Assembly (NCBI GenBank): GCA_003134755.1
Contig: PLCK01000204.1
Span: 1 to 8,957, forward strand
Source: Actinomycetota bacterium
GTDB taxonomy: Bacteria; Actinomycetota; Actinomycetes; Acidothermales; Acidothermaceae
Reading direction: 5' to 3'
Length of the DNA: 8,957 bases
Below the pieces are notes generated by a model. It was not told where the DNA came from. It saw only the letters and a list, made by a program, of their open reading frames with translations, and did no database searches. Positions 1 through 5,670 of this stretch are shown here, piece by piece. A program made the translations under genes and the position numbers. Position 1 is the stretch's first letter. Every line of letters begins with the position of its first letter.

Positions 1-882
1 CTCACCACCTGTGTGGCGGTGGCGGTCGACCGTGCACTCGGCCGCAGGCCGTTCGGCCTCGCCACTGCTGTCGGCTTGATCACGGCCGCAGCGATCGGGA
101 TCGACCTGCTGACCGGCGCCCGGCTGCAGATCTTCACTATGAACGGCTACTCGCCACTCGTCGCCGGACGGTTCGCGGGTATCGGCAACGTGGCCTTCGG
201 CGTGTTCGGTGCGGCCGTGCTGCTTGCAGCGGGTGGCCTGTACGAGCGGTTCGGTCTCATCGCCGTCGCCGCGGTCGGGCTGTTCGCGGTCGCCGTCGAT
301 GGCGGCCCGTCCTGGGGAAGCGACGTCGGTGGCGTGCTCGCACTGGTGCCCGCGTTTGCGCTGCTCGCCTGGACCATTTCCGGCACGAGGCTGTCGGCCG
401 CGAAGCTGTCGATGAGCATCGGGGTCGCGGTGATGGCGGTCGGCGTCCTGGGCATTCTCGACTATGCGCGACCGGCCGGGCACCGGACCCACCTCGGGCG
501 GTTCGTCGGCGAGGTCCTCCACGGTGGCGCCTGGACCGTTGTTCGCCGGAAGGCCCTGGCCGACTTCGACCTGCTCACCCACAGCTTCTTGACGCTGCTT
601 GTTCCTGTGCTGGTTGTCGCGGCCGCTCTGCTGATCCGGCGGCCCCCCGGCATCCTGCGGCTGGCGTTCGAGCAGGTCTCTGTCCTGCGGCCCACGCTCG
701 TCGCAGTCATGGCGATGGCGGTCGTCGCCGCGGTCGTGAACGACTCCGGCGCGGCAATCCCGGCGCTGGTCGTCCTGGTGGCGCTGCCGGCGGTGACGTC
801 GGTGGTGATCTCGGTCCGGCCGCTCGACCGACCCGCGCCGGGAGCGTCCGATGGGGAACCGTCGCACAAGCTGTTACCCTGA
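1..882 (+). CDS. Polytopic membrane protein of unknown function (5' end outside window)
   Basis: The reading frame is open from base 1 to the TGA at 880-882 (293 visible residues), so I treat it as the C-terminal part of a longer gene; the GTG at 13 is in frame but lies in an already open frame with no visible ribosome binding site. About eight hydrophobic segments are visible, at roughly residues 19-39, 63-80, 84-99, 109-127, 136-154, 192-213, 233-250 and 252-272, ending in a short polar tail. Two polar motifs stand out: GRFAGIGN (57-63) before a helix and VNDSG (246-250) inside or at the edge of one. They remind me of uncharacterised membrane proteins carrying GRFYGIGN and NDSG motifs in actinobacteria and firmicutes, but I cannot assign a function. 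It lies 41 bases upstream of pyrG on the same strand. The candidate pyrG promoter lies inside its last codons, so the two need not be one transcript. Confidence 0.72.
   Translation, partial: LTTCVAVAVDRALGRRPFGLATAVGLITAAAIGIDLLTGARLQIFTMNGYSPLVAGRFAGIGNVAFGVFGAAVLLAAGGLYERFGLIAVAAVGLFAVAVDGGPSWGSDVGGVLALVPAFALLAWTISGTRLSAAKLSMSIGVAVMAVGVLGILDYARPAGHRTHLGRFVGEVLHGGAWTVVRRKALADFDLLTHSFLTLLVPVLVVAAALLIRRPPGILRLAFEQVSVLRPTLVAVMAMAVVAAVVNDSGAAIPALVVLVALPAVTSVVISVRPLDRPAPGASDGEPSHKLLP
852..880 (+). promoter_or_regulatory. Candidate pyrG promoter
   Basis: TACCCT at 875-880 fits the actinobacterial -10 pattern TANNNT. A poor -35 match, TGGGGA, sits at 852-857 with a 17-base spacer. Transcription would begin near 887-889, leaving a leader of about 35 bases before the pyrG TTG. 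The element overlaps the end of the upstream membrane gene. This is inference from consensus only. Confidence 0.3.
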
Positions 883-885
883 GAG

Positions 886-914
886 CCCGTGGGTAGTGCA
901 CACGAGACCACGGG
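886..914 (+). promoter_or_regulatory. Inverted repeat / hairpin over the pyrG ribosome binding site
   Basis: CCCGTGG at 886-892 is perfectly complementary to CCACGGG at 908-914, with a 15-base loop that contains the palindrome GTGCAC (896-901). The 3' arm shares GGG with the probable Shine-Dalgarno GGGAG (912-916), 7 bases before the TTG start. In RNA the stem could limit ribosome access; in DNA it could be a protein-binding dyad. The pairing is seen directly; the role is inferred. Confidence 0.45.
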
Positions 915-923
915 AGTCACCAG

Positions 924-2603
924 TTGGCAACGCCGCAGCAGACCCGGCACGTTTTCGTCACCGGAGGCGTCGCCTCCTCACTCGGCAAGGGCCTGACGGC
1001 GTCCAGCCTCGGTAACCTGCTCAAGGCCCGCGGGCTACGGGTGACCATGCAGAAGCTCGACCCCTATCTCAATGTCGACCCCGGCACGATGAACCCGTTC
1101 CAGCACGGCGAGGTGTTCGTCACCGACGACGGGGCCGAGACAGATCTCGACATCGGGCACTACGAACGCTTCCTCGACACCGATCTGCACGGTTCGGCGA
1201 ACGTCACCACCGGCCAGATCTACTCGACGGTGATCGCCAAGGAGCGGCGTGGCGAGTATCTCGGCGACACCGTGCAGGTGATCCCGCACATCACCAACGA
1301 GATCAAGTCCCGCATCCGGCAGATGAGCGGCCCCGACGTCGACATCGTCATCACCGAAGTCGGCGGGACGGTTGGCGACATCGAGTCGCTGCCCTTCCTC
1401 GAAGCGGCCCGCCAGGTTCGTCACGAAGTCGGGCGGGACAACGTGTTCTTCCTGCACGTCTCGCTCGTGCCCTACATCGGACCGAGCGGTGAGCTGAAGA
1501 CGAAACCGACGCAGCACTCGGTCGCCGCACTTCGCCAGGTCGGTATCCAGCCGGACGCCGTGGTGTGCCGCGCCGACCGTCCGATCCCGCAGAACGTGAA
1601 GCGCAAGATCAGCCTGATGTGCGACGTCGACGAAGAAGCTGTGATTGCCGCCGTCGATGCGCCGAGCATCTACGACATTCCGAAGGTGCTGCACGCCGAG
1701 GGTCTCGACGCCTATGTCGTGCGCCGCCTCGGGTTGCCGTTCCGCGACGTTGATTGGACCGCTTGGGACGAGCTTCTTCGTCGGGTTCACAAGCCGGCTC
1801 ACGACGTCACGATCGCGCTCGTCGGGAAGTACATCGACCTCCCCGATGCCTACTTGTCGGTGACCGAAGCGTTGCGGGCGGGTGGGTTCGCCAACGACGC
1901 TCGGGTGAACATCCGGTGGGTCACGTCGGATGACTGCTCGACGCCCGAGGGCGCGGCCAAGGCGTTGATCGGCGTCGACGGCGTGGTTATCCCTGGCGGC
2001 TTCGGTGTGCGCGGCATCGAAGGCAAGCTCGGCGCATTGCAGCATGCCCGCGAGAACCTGCTACCCACCTTGGGCTTATGCCTTGGGTTGCAATGCCTGG
2101 TGATCGAGGCGGCCCGGAATCTGGCCGGGCTCGAGCGGGCCAACTCGGCCGAGTTCGATGTCGCGACGCCGCACCCGGTCATCGCAACGATGGCCGATCA
2201 GCGTGACGTCGTCGCCGGCGAGCGCGACATGGGCGGCACGATGCGCCTCGGGCTCTACCCGGCCGAGTTGCTCGAAGGATCGATAGTTCGCGAGGTCTAC
2301 GGCGAGGCCTACGTCAAAGAACGCCATCGTCACCGGTACGAGGTCAACAACAGTTATCGCGCGCAGCTCGAGGCAGCCGGGCTTGTCATATCGGGCACGT
2401 CGCCCGACGGCAGGCTGGTCGAGTTCGTCGAGCTGCCGCGCGACGTCCACCCGTATTTCGTTGCTACCCAGGCACATCCTGAGCTTCGGTCACGGCCGGC
2501 CCGGCCGCATCCGTTGTTCCGCGGCTTGGTCGCCGCGGCGCTGGCTCGCGCGCAAGGGGAGCCAGTCGAAGCGATCGATCCGCGCCCGGTTCCGACCGCG
2601 TGA
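924..2603 (+). CDS. pyrG: CTP synthase (glutamine-hydrolysing)
   Basis: Cytosolic enzyme of the last step of de novo pyrimidine synthesis: UTP + ATP + glutamine give CTP + ADP + phosphate + glutamate. The 559-residue length is normal. The N-terminal synthetase domain (about 1-280) has the P-loop region GGVASSLGKG (14-23), HGEVFVTDDGAETDLD (61-76) with the Mg-binding Asp76, and EVGGTVGDIES (145-155) with Glu145. The C-terminal class I glutamine amidotransferase domain (about 293-545) has PGGFGVRG (357-364), the nucleophile Cys386 in GLCLGLQ, and the His518/Glu520 pair in QAHPELRSRP, so the catalytic triad is intact. The TTG at 924 is chosen because it places the conserved start of the fold at residue 9 and follows GGGAG (912-916) with a 7-base spacer. 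Its stop overlaps the next gene in GTGA, implying translational coupling to the NUDIX gene. Confidence 0.98.
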   Translation: MATPQQTRHVFVTGGVASSLGKGLTASSLGNLLKARGLRVTMQKLDPYLNVDPGTMNPFQHGEVFVTDDGAETDLDIGHYERFLDTDLHGSANVTTGQIYSTVIAKERRGEYLGDTVQVIPHITNEIKSRIRQMSGPDVDIVITEVGGTVGDIESLPFLEAARQVRHEVGRDNVFFLHVSLVPYIGPSGELKTKPTQHSVAALRQVGIQPDAVVCRADRPIPQNVKRKISLMCDVDEEAVIAAVDAPSIYDIPKVLHAEGLDAYVVRRLGLPFRDVDWTAWDELLRRVHKPAHDVTIALVGKYIDLPDAYLSVTEALRAGGFANDARVNIRWVTSDDCSTPEGAAKALIGVDGVVIPGGFGVRGIEGKLGALQHARENLLPTLGLCLGLQCLVIEAARNLAGLERANSAEFDVATPHPVIATMADQRDVVAGERDMGGTMRLGLYPAELLEGSIVREVYGEAYVKERHRHRYEVNNSYRAQLEAAGLVISGTSPDGRLVEFVELPRDVHPYFVATQAHPELRSRPARPHPLFRGLVAAALARAQGEPVEAIDPRPVPTA

Positions 2604-3247
2604 CGTCGAAGCCTGACGACGACCTGTCTGACGTCGCCGTCGACCGCGTGGTCGTTAGCTCGACGCTTCGACTACACGGCAGGGTGTGGGACGTAAGGAC
2701 GGATGTCGTCGACCTCGGCGACGGACAACAGGTCGAACGCGACGTGGTGTTGCATCCAGGAGCGGTCGGCATCATCGCTGTTGACGACGAGCGACGCGTG
2801 CTGCTGGTCAGGCAATACCGGCATCCGGTCGGCGCGATGTTGTGGGAGCCGCCGGCCGGACTGCTCGACGTGTCCGGCGAGGCTCCGCTCGATGCCGCCA
2901 AGCGCGAGCTGTTCGAGGAAGCCGGCTACCGGGCGCGCGACTGGACCGTGCTCATCGACGCGTTCACCTCGCCCGGCGGGTCGAACGAGTCGGTCCGGCT
3001 CTACCTGGCGCGCGATCTGCAACCTGTCGGCGACGGCGAACGTCACGTGGGTGACGGCGAGGAGCGGGACATGCCGACGCGCTGGGTGTTGCTGTCCGAT
3101 GTCAGGGTCGCCGTGCTGTCGGGCCGCTTGCACAGCCCGCTCGGGGCGATGGGTTTCCTCGCGGCAGCGAGCATCCTGCTGGACGGCGTCGCTGCTCCGC
3201 GCCGTGCGGACTCGGCGTGGATGCGTACTGTGACGCCGTCCAACTGA
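2600..3247 (+). CDS. NUDIX hydrolase, ADP-ribose pyrophosphatase type
   Basis: Predicted to hydrolyse ADP-ribose or a related nucleoside diphosphate-X to AMP plus ribose 5-phosphate, using divalent metal. The protein has 215 residues. An N-terminal beta region (about 15-60) is followed by VLLVRQYRHPVG (67-78), EPPAGLLD (83-90) and the Nudix box at 87-110. The metal-binding core REL-FEEAGY is intact (Arg102, Glu103, Glu106, Glu107), with Glu94 seven residues before it. SPGGSNE (124-130) matches the loop seen in ADP-ribose pyrophosphatases. Gly87 to Glu94 spans six residues instead of the textbook five, a variant I recall in actinobacterial members beside pyrG (the Rv1700 position in M. tuberculosis). 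The GTG start overlaps the pyrG stop by 4 bases (GTGA). Substrate is inferred from family and context; the fold is clear. Confidence 0.92.
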   Translation: MTSKPDDDLSDVAVDRVVVSSTLRLHGRVWDVRTDVVDLGDGQQVERDVVLHPGAVGIIAVDDERRVLLVRQYRHPVGAMLWEPPAGLLDVSGEAPLDAAKRELFEEAGYRARDWTVLIDAFTSPGGSNESVRLYLARDLQPVGDGERHVGDGEERDMPTRWVLLSDVRVAVLSGRLHSPLGAMGFLAAASILLDGVAAPRRADSAWMRTVTPSN

Positions 3248-3261
3248 CCTTTCCGCGAAAC

Positions 3262-3286
3262 TCGTCGATCACGGGCTGATCGGCGA
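3262..3286 (+). terminator. Terminator-like hairpin after the pyrG-NUDIX pair
   Basis: TCGTCGATCA (3262-3271) pairs with TGATCGGCGA (3277-3286): nine Watson-Crick pairs and one G-U, closing a 5-base loop. It begins 14 bases after the NUDIX stop. No strong T-run follows, only a short TTT at 3291-3293. Hairpin-only terminators of this kind are often proposed in actinobacteria, so the call is plausible but not proven. Confidence 0.5.
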
Positions 3287-3338
3287 CGGATTTCGGCGTG
3301 AGCGACGATGATCGCGACGCATTCATGGACCGGCGACC

Positions 3339-3367
3339 TTGGGGGCTGCTAGTGCGAGCCTTAGACT
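3339..3367 (+). promoter_or_regulatory. Candidate ald promoter
   Basis: TTGGGG (3339-3344) and TAGACT (3362-3367) are separated by 17 bases. The -10 fits TANNNT and the -35 keeps the TTG. Predicted transcription starts near 3374, giving a leader of about 75 bases. It lies downstream of the terminator-like hairpin, which supports a separate ald transcription unit. Confidence 0.42.
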
Positions 3368-3376
3368 CGGCACTGC

Positions 3377-3425
3377 CGCAGGCGATCCCTGCGCCACCGG
3401 TCGAGCGGTCAAACGAACCCGCTCG
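3377..3425 (+). promoter_or_regulatory. Two small hairpins in the ald leader
   Basis: CGCAGG (3377-3382) pairs with CCTGCG (3388-3393) across a 5-base loop. CGAGCGG (3402-3408) pairs with CCGCTCG (3419-3425) across a 10-base loop. A direct repeat GGTCGAG (3399-3405 and 3427-3433) overlaps the second hairpin. These could be RNA structures or an operator, for example for an Lrp/AsnC-type regulator such as AldR that controls ald in mycobacteria. I see no clear match to a known operator. Confidence 0.35.
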
Positions 3426-3449
3426 CGGTCGAGACGGAAGGCCGGCGTC

Positions 3450-4565
3450 GTGAAGATCGGCGTACCGCGTGAAGTCAAGAACCACGAATACCGCGTGGCG
3501 ATCACGCCTGCGGGCGTGCACGAGCTCGTGCGGATGGGTCATGAGGTTGTCATCGAGCGCACCGCGGGCGTTGGCTCGTCGATTCCCGACGAGGATTTCG
3601 CGGCCGCCGGTGCCGGTATCGTCGCCGCCGCCGACGACGTGTGGGGCTTTGCCGATCTGGTGTTGAAGGTGAAGGAGCCCATCGCCGAGGAGTACCACCG
3701 ACTGCGCAAGGACCAGGTGCTGTTCACCTACCTGCACCTCGCGGCGTCCCGGCCCTGTACCGACGCGCTCATCGAGTCGGGCACCACGGCCATCGCGTAC
3801 GAGACCGTCCAGCTGTCCGACCGATCGCTGCCCCTGTTGGCGCCGATGTCCGAGGTGGCCGGCCGGATGGCACCGCAGGTCGGTGCGCGTTGCCTCGAGC
3901 GCGAGGCGGGCGGCCGGGGGATTCTCATGGGCGGCGTGTCGGGTGTCTACGCCGCCAAGGTGGTCGTGCTCGGTGCCGGGGTGGCCGGCATGAACGCGGC
4001 GGCCATCGCTCTCGGCATGCAGGCTGAGGTGCTCCTGCTCGACAACAACATCGAGAAGTTGCGGCAGGCTGACCGTATCTATCAGGGTCACCTGCAGACG
4101 ATTGCGTCGAATTCGTATGAGATCGAAAAGGCGTGCATCGACGCGGACCTCGTGATCGGTGCGGTGCTTGTCGTGGGCGCCAAGGCTCCGAAGCTGGTGA
4201 GCGACGATCTGGTCGCCCGGATGAAGCCCGGTGCTGCGCTCGTCGACATCGCCATCGACCAGGGCGGCTGCTTCGAATCGTCGCGACCGACGACACACGA
4301 CGCGCCCACCTACCGGGTGTTCGAAACGTTGTTCTACTGCGTGGCCAACATGCCGGGCGCGGTCCCGCACACGTCGACGTACGCCCTGACCAACGTGACG
4401 CTTCCGTACGTGATGGCGATCGCGAATGCGGGTTGGCGGCAGGCTTGCCGCCTCGACAACGCGCTCGCGCTTGGGCTCAATGTGCACGAAGGCTCGGTCG
4501 TGAGCGCGCCGGTCGCCGAGGCGCATGGGCTGGGCTACGTTCCGGTCGAAGAGGTCCTAGCCTGA
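3450..4565 (+). CDS. ald: L-alanine dehydrogenase
   Basis: Cytosolic NAD-dependent enzyme interconverting L-alanine with pyruvate, ammonia and NADH; it lets cells use alanine as carbon and nitrogen source and can rebalance NADH. The GTG at 3450 gives 371 residues, which I recall as the length of the M. tuberculosis enzyme, and follows GGAAGG (3436-3441) at 8 bases. The first residues, MKIGVPREVKNHEYRVAITP, are the expected family start. Active-site residues Arg15, Lys75 (KVKEP), His96 (LHLAAS) and Asp270 (AIDQGG) are present. The Rossmann motif GAGVAG is at 175-180 with the adenosine-ribose-binding Asp198. SRPTTHD (278-284) and FYCVANMPGAVPHTSTYALTN lie where the family has them. An in-frame ATG at 3339 would add 37 Arg-rich residues with no family counterpart. 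It has its own candidate promoter; xerD starts 4 bases after its stop. Confidence 0.97.
   Translation: MKIGVPREVKNHEYRVAITPAGVHELVRMGHEVVIERTAGVGSSIPDEDFAAAGAGIVAAADDVWGFADLVLKVKEPIAEEYHRLRKDQVLFTYLHLAASRPCTDALIESGTTAIAYETVQLSDRSLPLLAPMSEVAGRMAPQVGARCLEREAGGRGILMGGVSGVYAAKVVVLGAGVAGMNAAAIALGMQAEVLLLDNNIEKLRQADRIYQGHLQTIASNSYEIEKACIDADLVIGAVLVVGAKAPKLVSDDLVARMKPGAALVDIAIDQGGCFESSRPTTHDAPTYRVFETLFYCVANMPGAVPHTSTYALTNVTLPYVMAIANAGWRQACRLDNALALGLNVHEGSVVSAPVAEAHGLGYVPVEEVLA
4558..4563 (+). promoter_or_regulatory. Candidate -10 box for a leaderless xerD transcript
   Basis: TAGCCT fits TANNNT and ends exactly 6 bases before the xerD GTG at 4570. No good -35 is visible. xerD lacks a properly spaced Shine-Dalgarno: the nearest GAGG at 4564-4567 leaves only 2 bases, and another at 4551-4554 leaves 15. 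This is the arrangement of leaderless genes in actinobacteria. The six bases fall in the last ald codons and stop, so chance is possible. Confidence 0.33.
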
Positions 4566-4569
4566 GGCC

Positions 4570-5565
4570 GTGAGTCCAGGAGGCACCTCAGCGGAACGCG
4601 ATGCGAGAGCAGCCGCTGCACCGCCTGCCCTCGACCGTCTGGTGCGCACCTATCTCGACCACCTCACAGTCGAACGTGGCCTGTCGAAGAACACACTGAG
4701 CAGTTACCGCCGCGACCTGCGCAGGTACCTGGAATTCCTTGACTACGCGGCTAGATCTGACATCCGTGAGATCACGGAGACTGACGTCGCCGCATTCCTG
4801 GCTGCATTGCGCCAGGGTGACGAAGACCATCCTCCCCTTGCGGCGGGATCGGCGGCCCGCACGATTGTCGCGGTGCGTGGATTTCACAAGTTTGCCGTCC
4901 GCGAGGGCAGCGTTGACGCCGACGCGGCCGGAGCGATCCGGCCGCCCACGCCGGCTCGCCGGCTGCCGAAAGCCATTCCGGTCGAAGATGTCGAACGCCT
5001 GCTCGAGGCGGCGGGCTCGGAAGGGACCCCGCTCGCGTGGCGGGACCGCGCGCTGCTGGAGGTGCTCTACGGCACCGGTGCCCGCATCTCGGAGGCGGTG
5101 GGCCTGGATGTCGACGACGTCGACCTCGACAGCGGGGTCGTGCGATTGTTCGGCAAAGGCTCGAAGGAGCGCGTCGTTCCGGTCGGGAGTTTCGCCAGAG
5201 CTGCGTTGCAGCGTTACTTCGTCGGCGGCCGGCCGGTACTGGTCGAAGGTGGGTCTGCCGCGCGGACGAGTCGGGAGTCGCGTGCCGCGGTGTTTCTTAA
5301 CGCCCGGGGCGGGCGGTTGTCGAGGCAGAGCGCGTGGACGGTGCTGCAGACCGCCGGTGCCAAGGCAGGGCTCGCGGCTGGGATCTCGCCGCACACGCTG
5401 CGGCACTCGTTCGCCACTCACCTGCTCGACGGTGGCGCGGACGTCCGCGTCGTCCAGGAGCTGCTCGGGCACGCATCGGTGACCACCACGCAGATCTACA
5501 CATTGGTTACCGTCGAGCGTCTCCGTGAGGTCTACGCCGCGGCCCATCCACGCGCCAGAGCGTGA
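4570..5565 (+). CDS. xerD: Tyrosine site-specific recombinase XerD
   Basis: Works with XerC at the dif site to resolve chromosome dimers at cell division, normally activated by FtsK. The protein has 331 residues. The N-terminal SAM-like core-binding domain (about 20-115) contains LTVERGLSKNTLSSYRRDL (32-50). The catalytic domain (about 135-325) carries all six expected residues: Arg172 (GARISE), Lys196 (GKGSKER), His275 and Arg278 (SPHTLRHS), His301 (LGHAS) and the nucleophile Tyr310 (QIYT). ARGGRLSRQSAW (245-256) and HLLDGGADVRVVQELLG are typical of the Xer branch rather than phage integrases, and the housekeeping neighbours agree. The GTG at 4570 is preferred because the next in-frame start, GTG at 4642, would cut into the first helix. 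It follows ald by 4 bases. I see no dif-like site in the window. Confidence 0.95.
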   Translation: MSPGGTSAERDARAAAAPPALDRLVRTYLDHLTVERGLSKNTLSSYRRDLRRYLEFLDYAARSDIREITETDVAAFLAALRQGDEDHPPLAAGSAARTIVAVRGFHKFAVREGSVDADAAGAIRPPTPARRLPKAIPVEDVERLLEAAGSEGTPLAWRDRALLEVLYGTGARISEAVGLDVDDVDLDSGVVRLFGKGSKERVVPVGSFARAALQRYFVGGRPVLVEGGSAARTSRESRAAVFLNARGGRLSRQSAWTVLQTAGAKAGLAAGISPHTLRHSFATHLLDGGADVRVVQELLGHASVTTTQIYTLVTVERLREVYAAAHPRARA

Positions 5566-5575
5566 TCGAGTGCGC

Positions 5576-5605
5576 TTGCCGACGGGGTCGTCCGGCCCCT
5601 AGAGT
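5576..5605 (+). promoter_or_regulatory. Candidate parA promoter
   Basis: TTGCCG (5576-5581) and TAGAGT (5600-5605) are separated by 18 bases, a good actinobacterial match in the only sizeable gap before the parA-RHH pair. Transcription would begin near 5612. A GGGG/CCCC pairing (5584-5587 with 5596-5599) lies in the spacer and could be part of a weak xerD terminator. Confidence 0.42.
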
Positions 5606-5621
5606 TCTCGATTCGTCGGCA
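5577..5621. repeat. Inverted repeat flanking the parA promoter core
   Basis: TGCCGAC (5577-5583) and GTCGGCA (5615-5621) are perfect inverted 7-mers separated by 31 bases, with arm centres 38 bp apart. The left arm overlaps the candidate -35 and the right arm lies just past the predicted transcription start. This layout would suit a repressor bridging two half-sites, but a 7-bp match in GC-rich DNA is weak evidence. Confidence 0.35.
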
Positions 5622-5622
5622 G

Positions 5623-5652
5623 GACGATGTGTCTTTGCATCGGCACATCGTC
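5623..5652. repeat. Perfect 9-bp inverted repeat in the parA leader
   Basis: GACGATGTG (5623-5631) and CACATCGTC (5644-5652) are exact inverted copies around a 12-base spacer; in RNA a G-U and a C-G pair would extend the stem to 11 bp. Arm centres are 21 bp apart, two helical turns, so both half-sites face the same side of the DNA. It lies between the candidate -10 and the parA ATG, ending 18 bases before that ATG. Probable operator, or RNA hairpin; the RHH protein encoded after parA is the obvious candidate binder. The repeat is seen directly, the role inferred. Confidence 0.6.
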
Positions 5653-5670
5653 AGAGAGGTTCAGCGATAC

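Noticed and set aside
1035..2045. A 336-codon open frame opposite pyrG
   Set aside because: It is antisense to highly conserved CTP synthase motifs and has no sign of independent coding.
3339..3449. Upstream ATG start for ald at 3339
   Set aside because: It would add 37 Arg-rich residues before a complete family N-terminus; the GTG at 3450 has a good GGAAGG and gives the standard 371 residues.
3102..4526. A 474-codon open frame on the minus strand
   Set aside because: It lies opposite the conserved NUDIX and ald genes, its product is Arg/His/Gly-rich without a recognisable fold, and long antisense frames are expected from strong third-position GC bias.
4578..4583. AGGAGG just inside xerD as a ribosome binding site for a later start
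   Set aside because: The only ATG at suitable distance (4601) is out of frame and opens a frame of about 33 codons; the next in-frame start (4642) is too far and would remove part of the first XerD helix.
4570..5565. Phage or integron integrase instead of XerD
   Set aside because: The housekeeping context, Xer-type C-terminal motifs and lack of any attachment site or cargo genes favour the chromosomal XerD.
5629..5670. Upstream GTG start for parA at 5629
   Set aside because: Its AGGA is only 4 bases away, the start would fall inside the 9-bp dyad, and the 14 extra residues carry no recognisable motif. It cannot be fully excluded.
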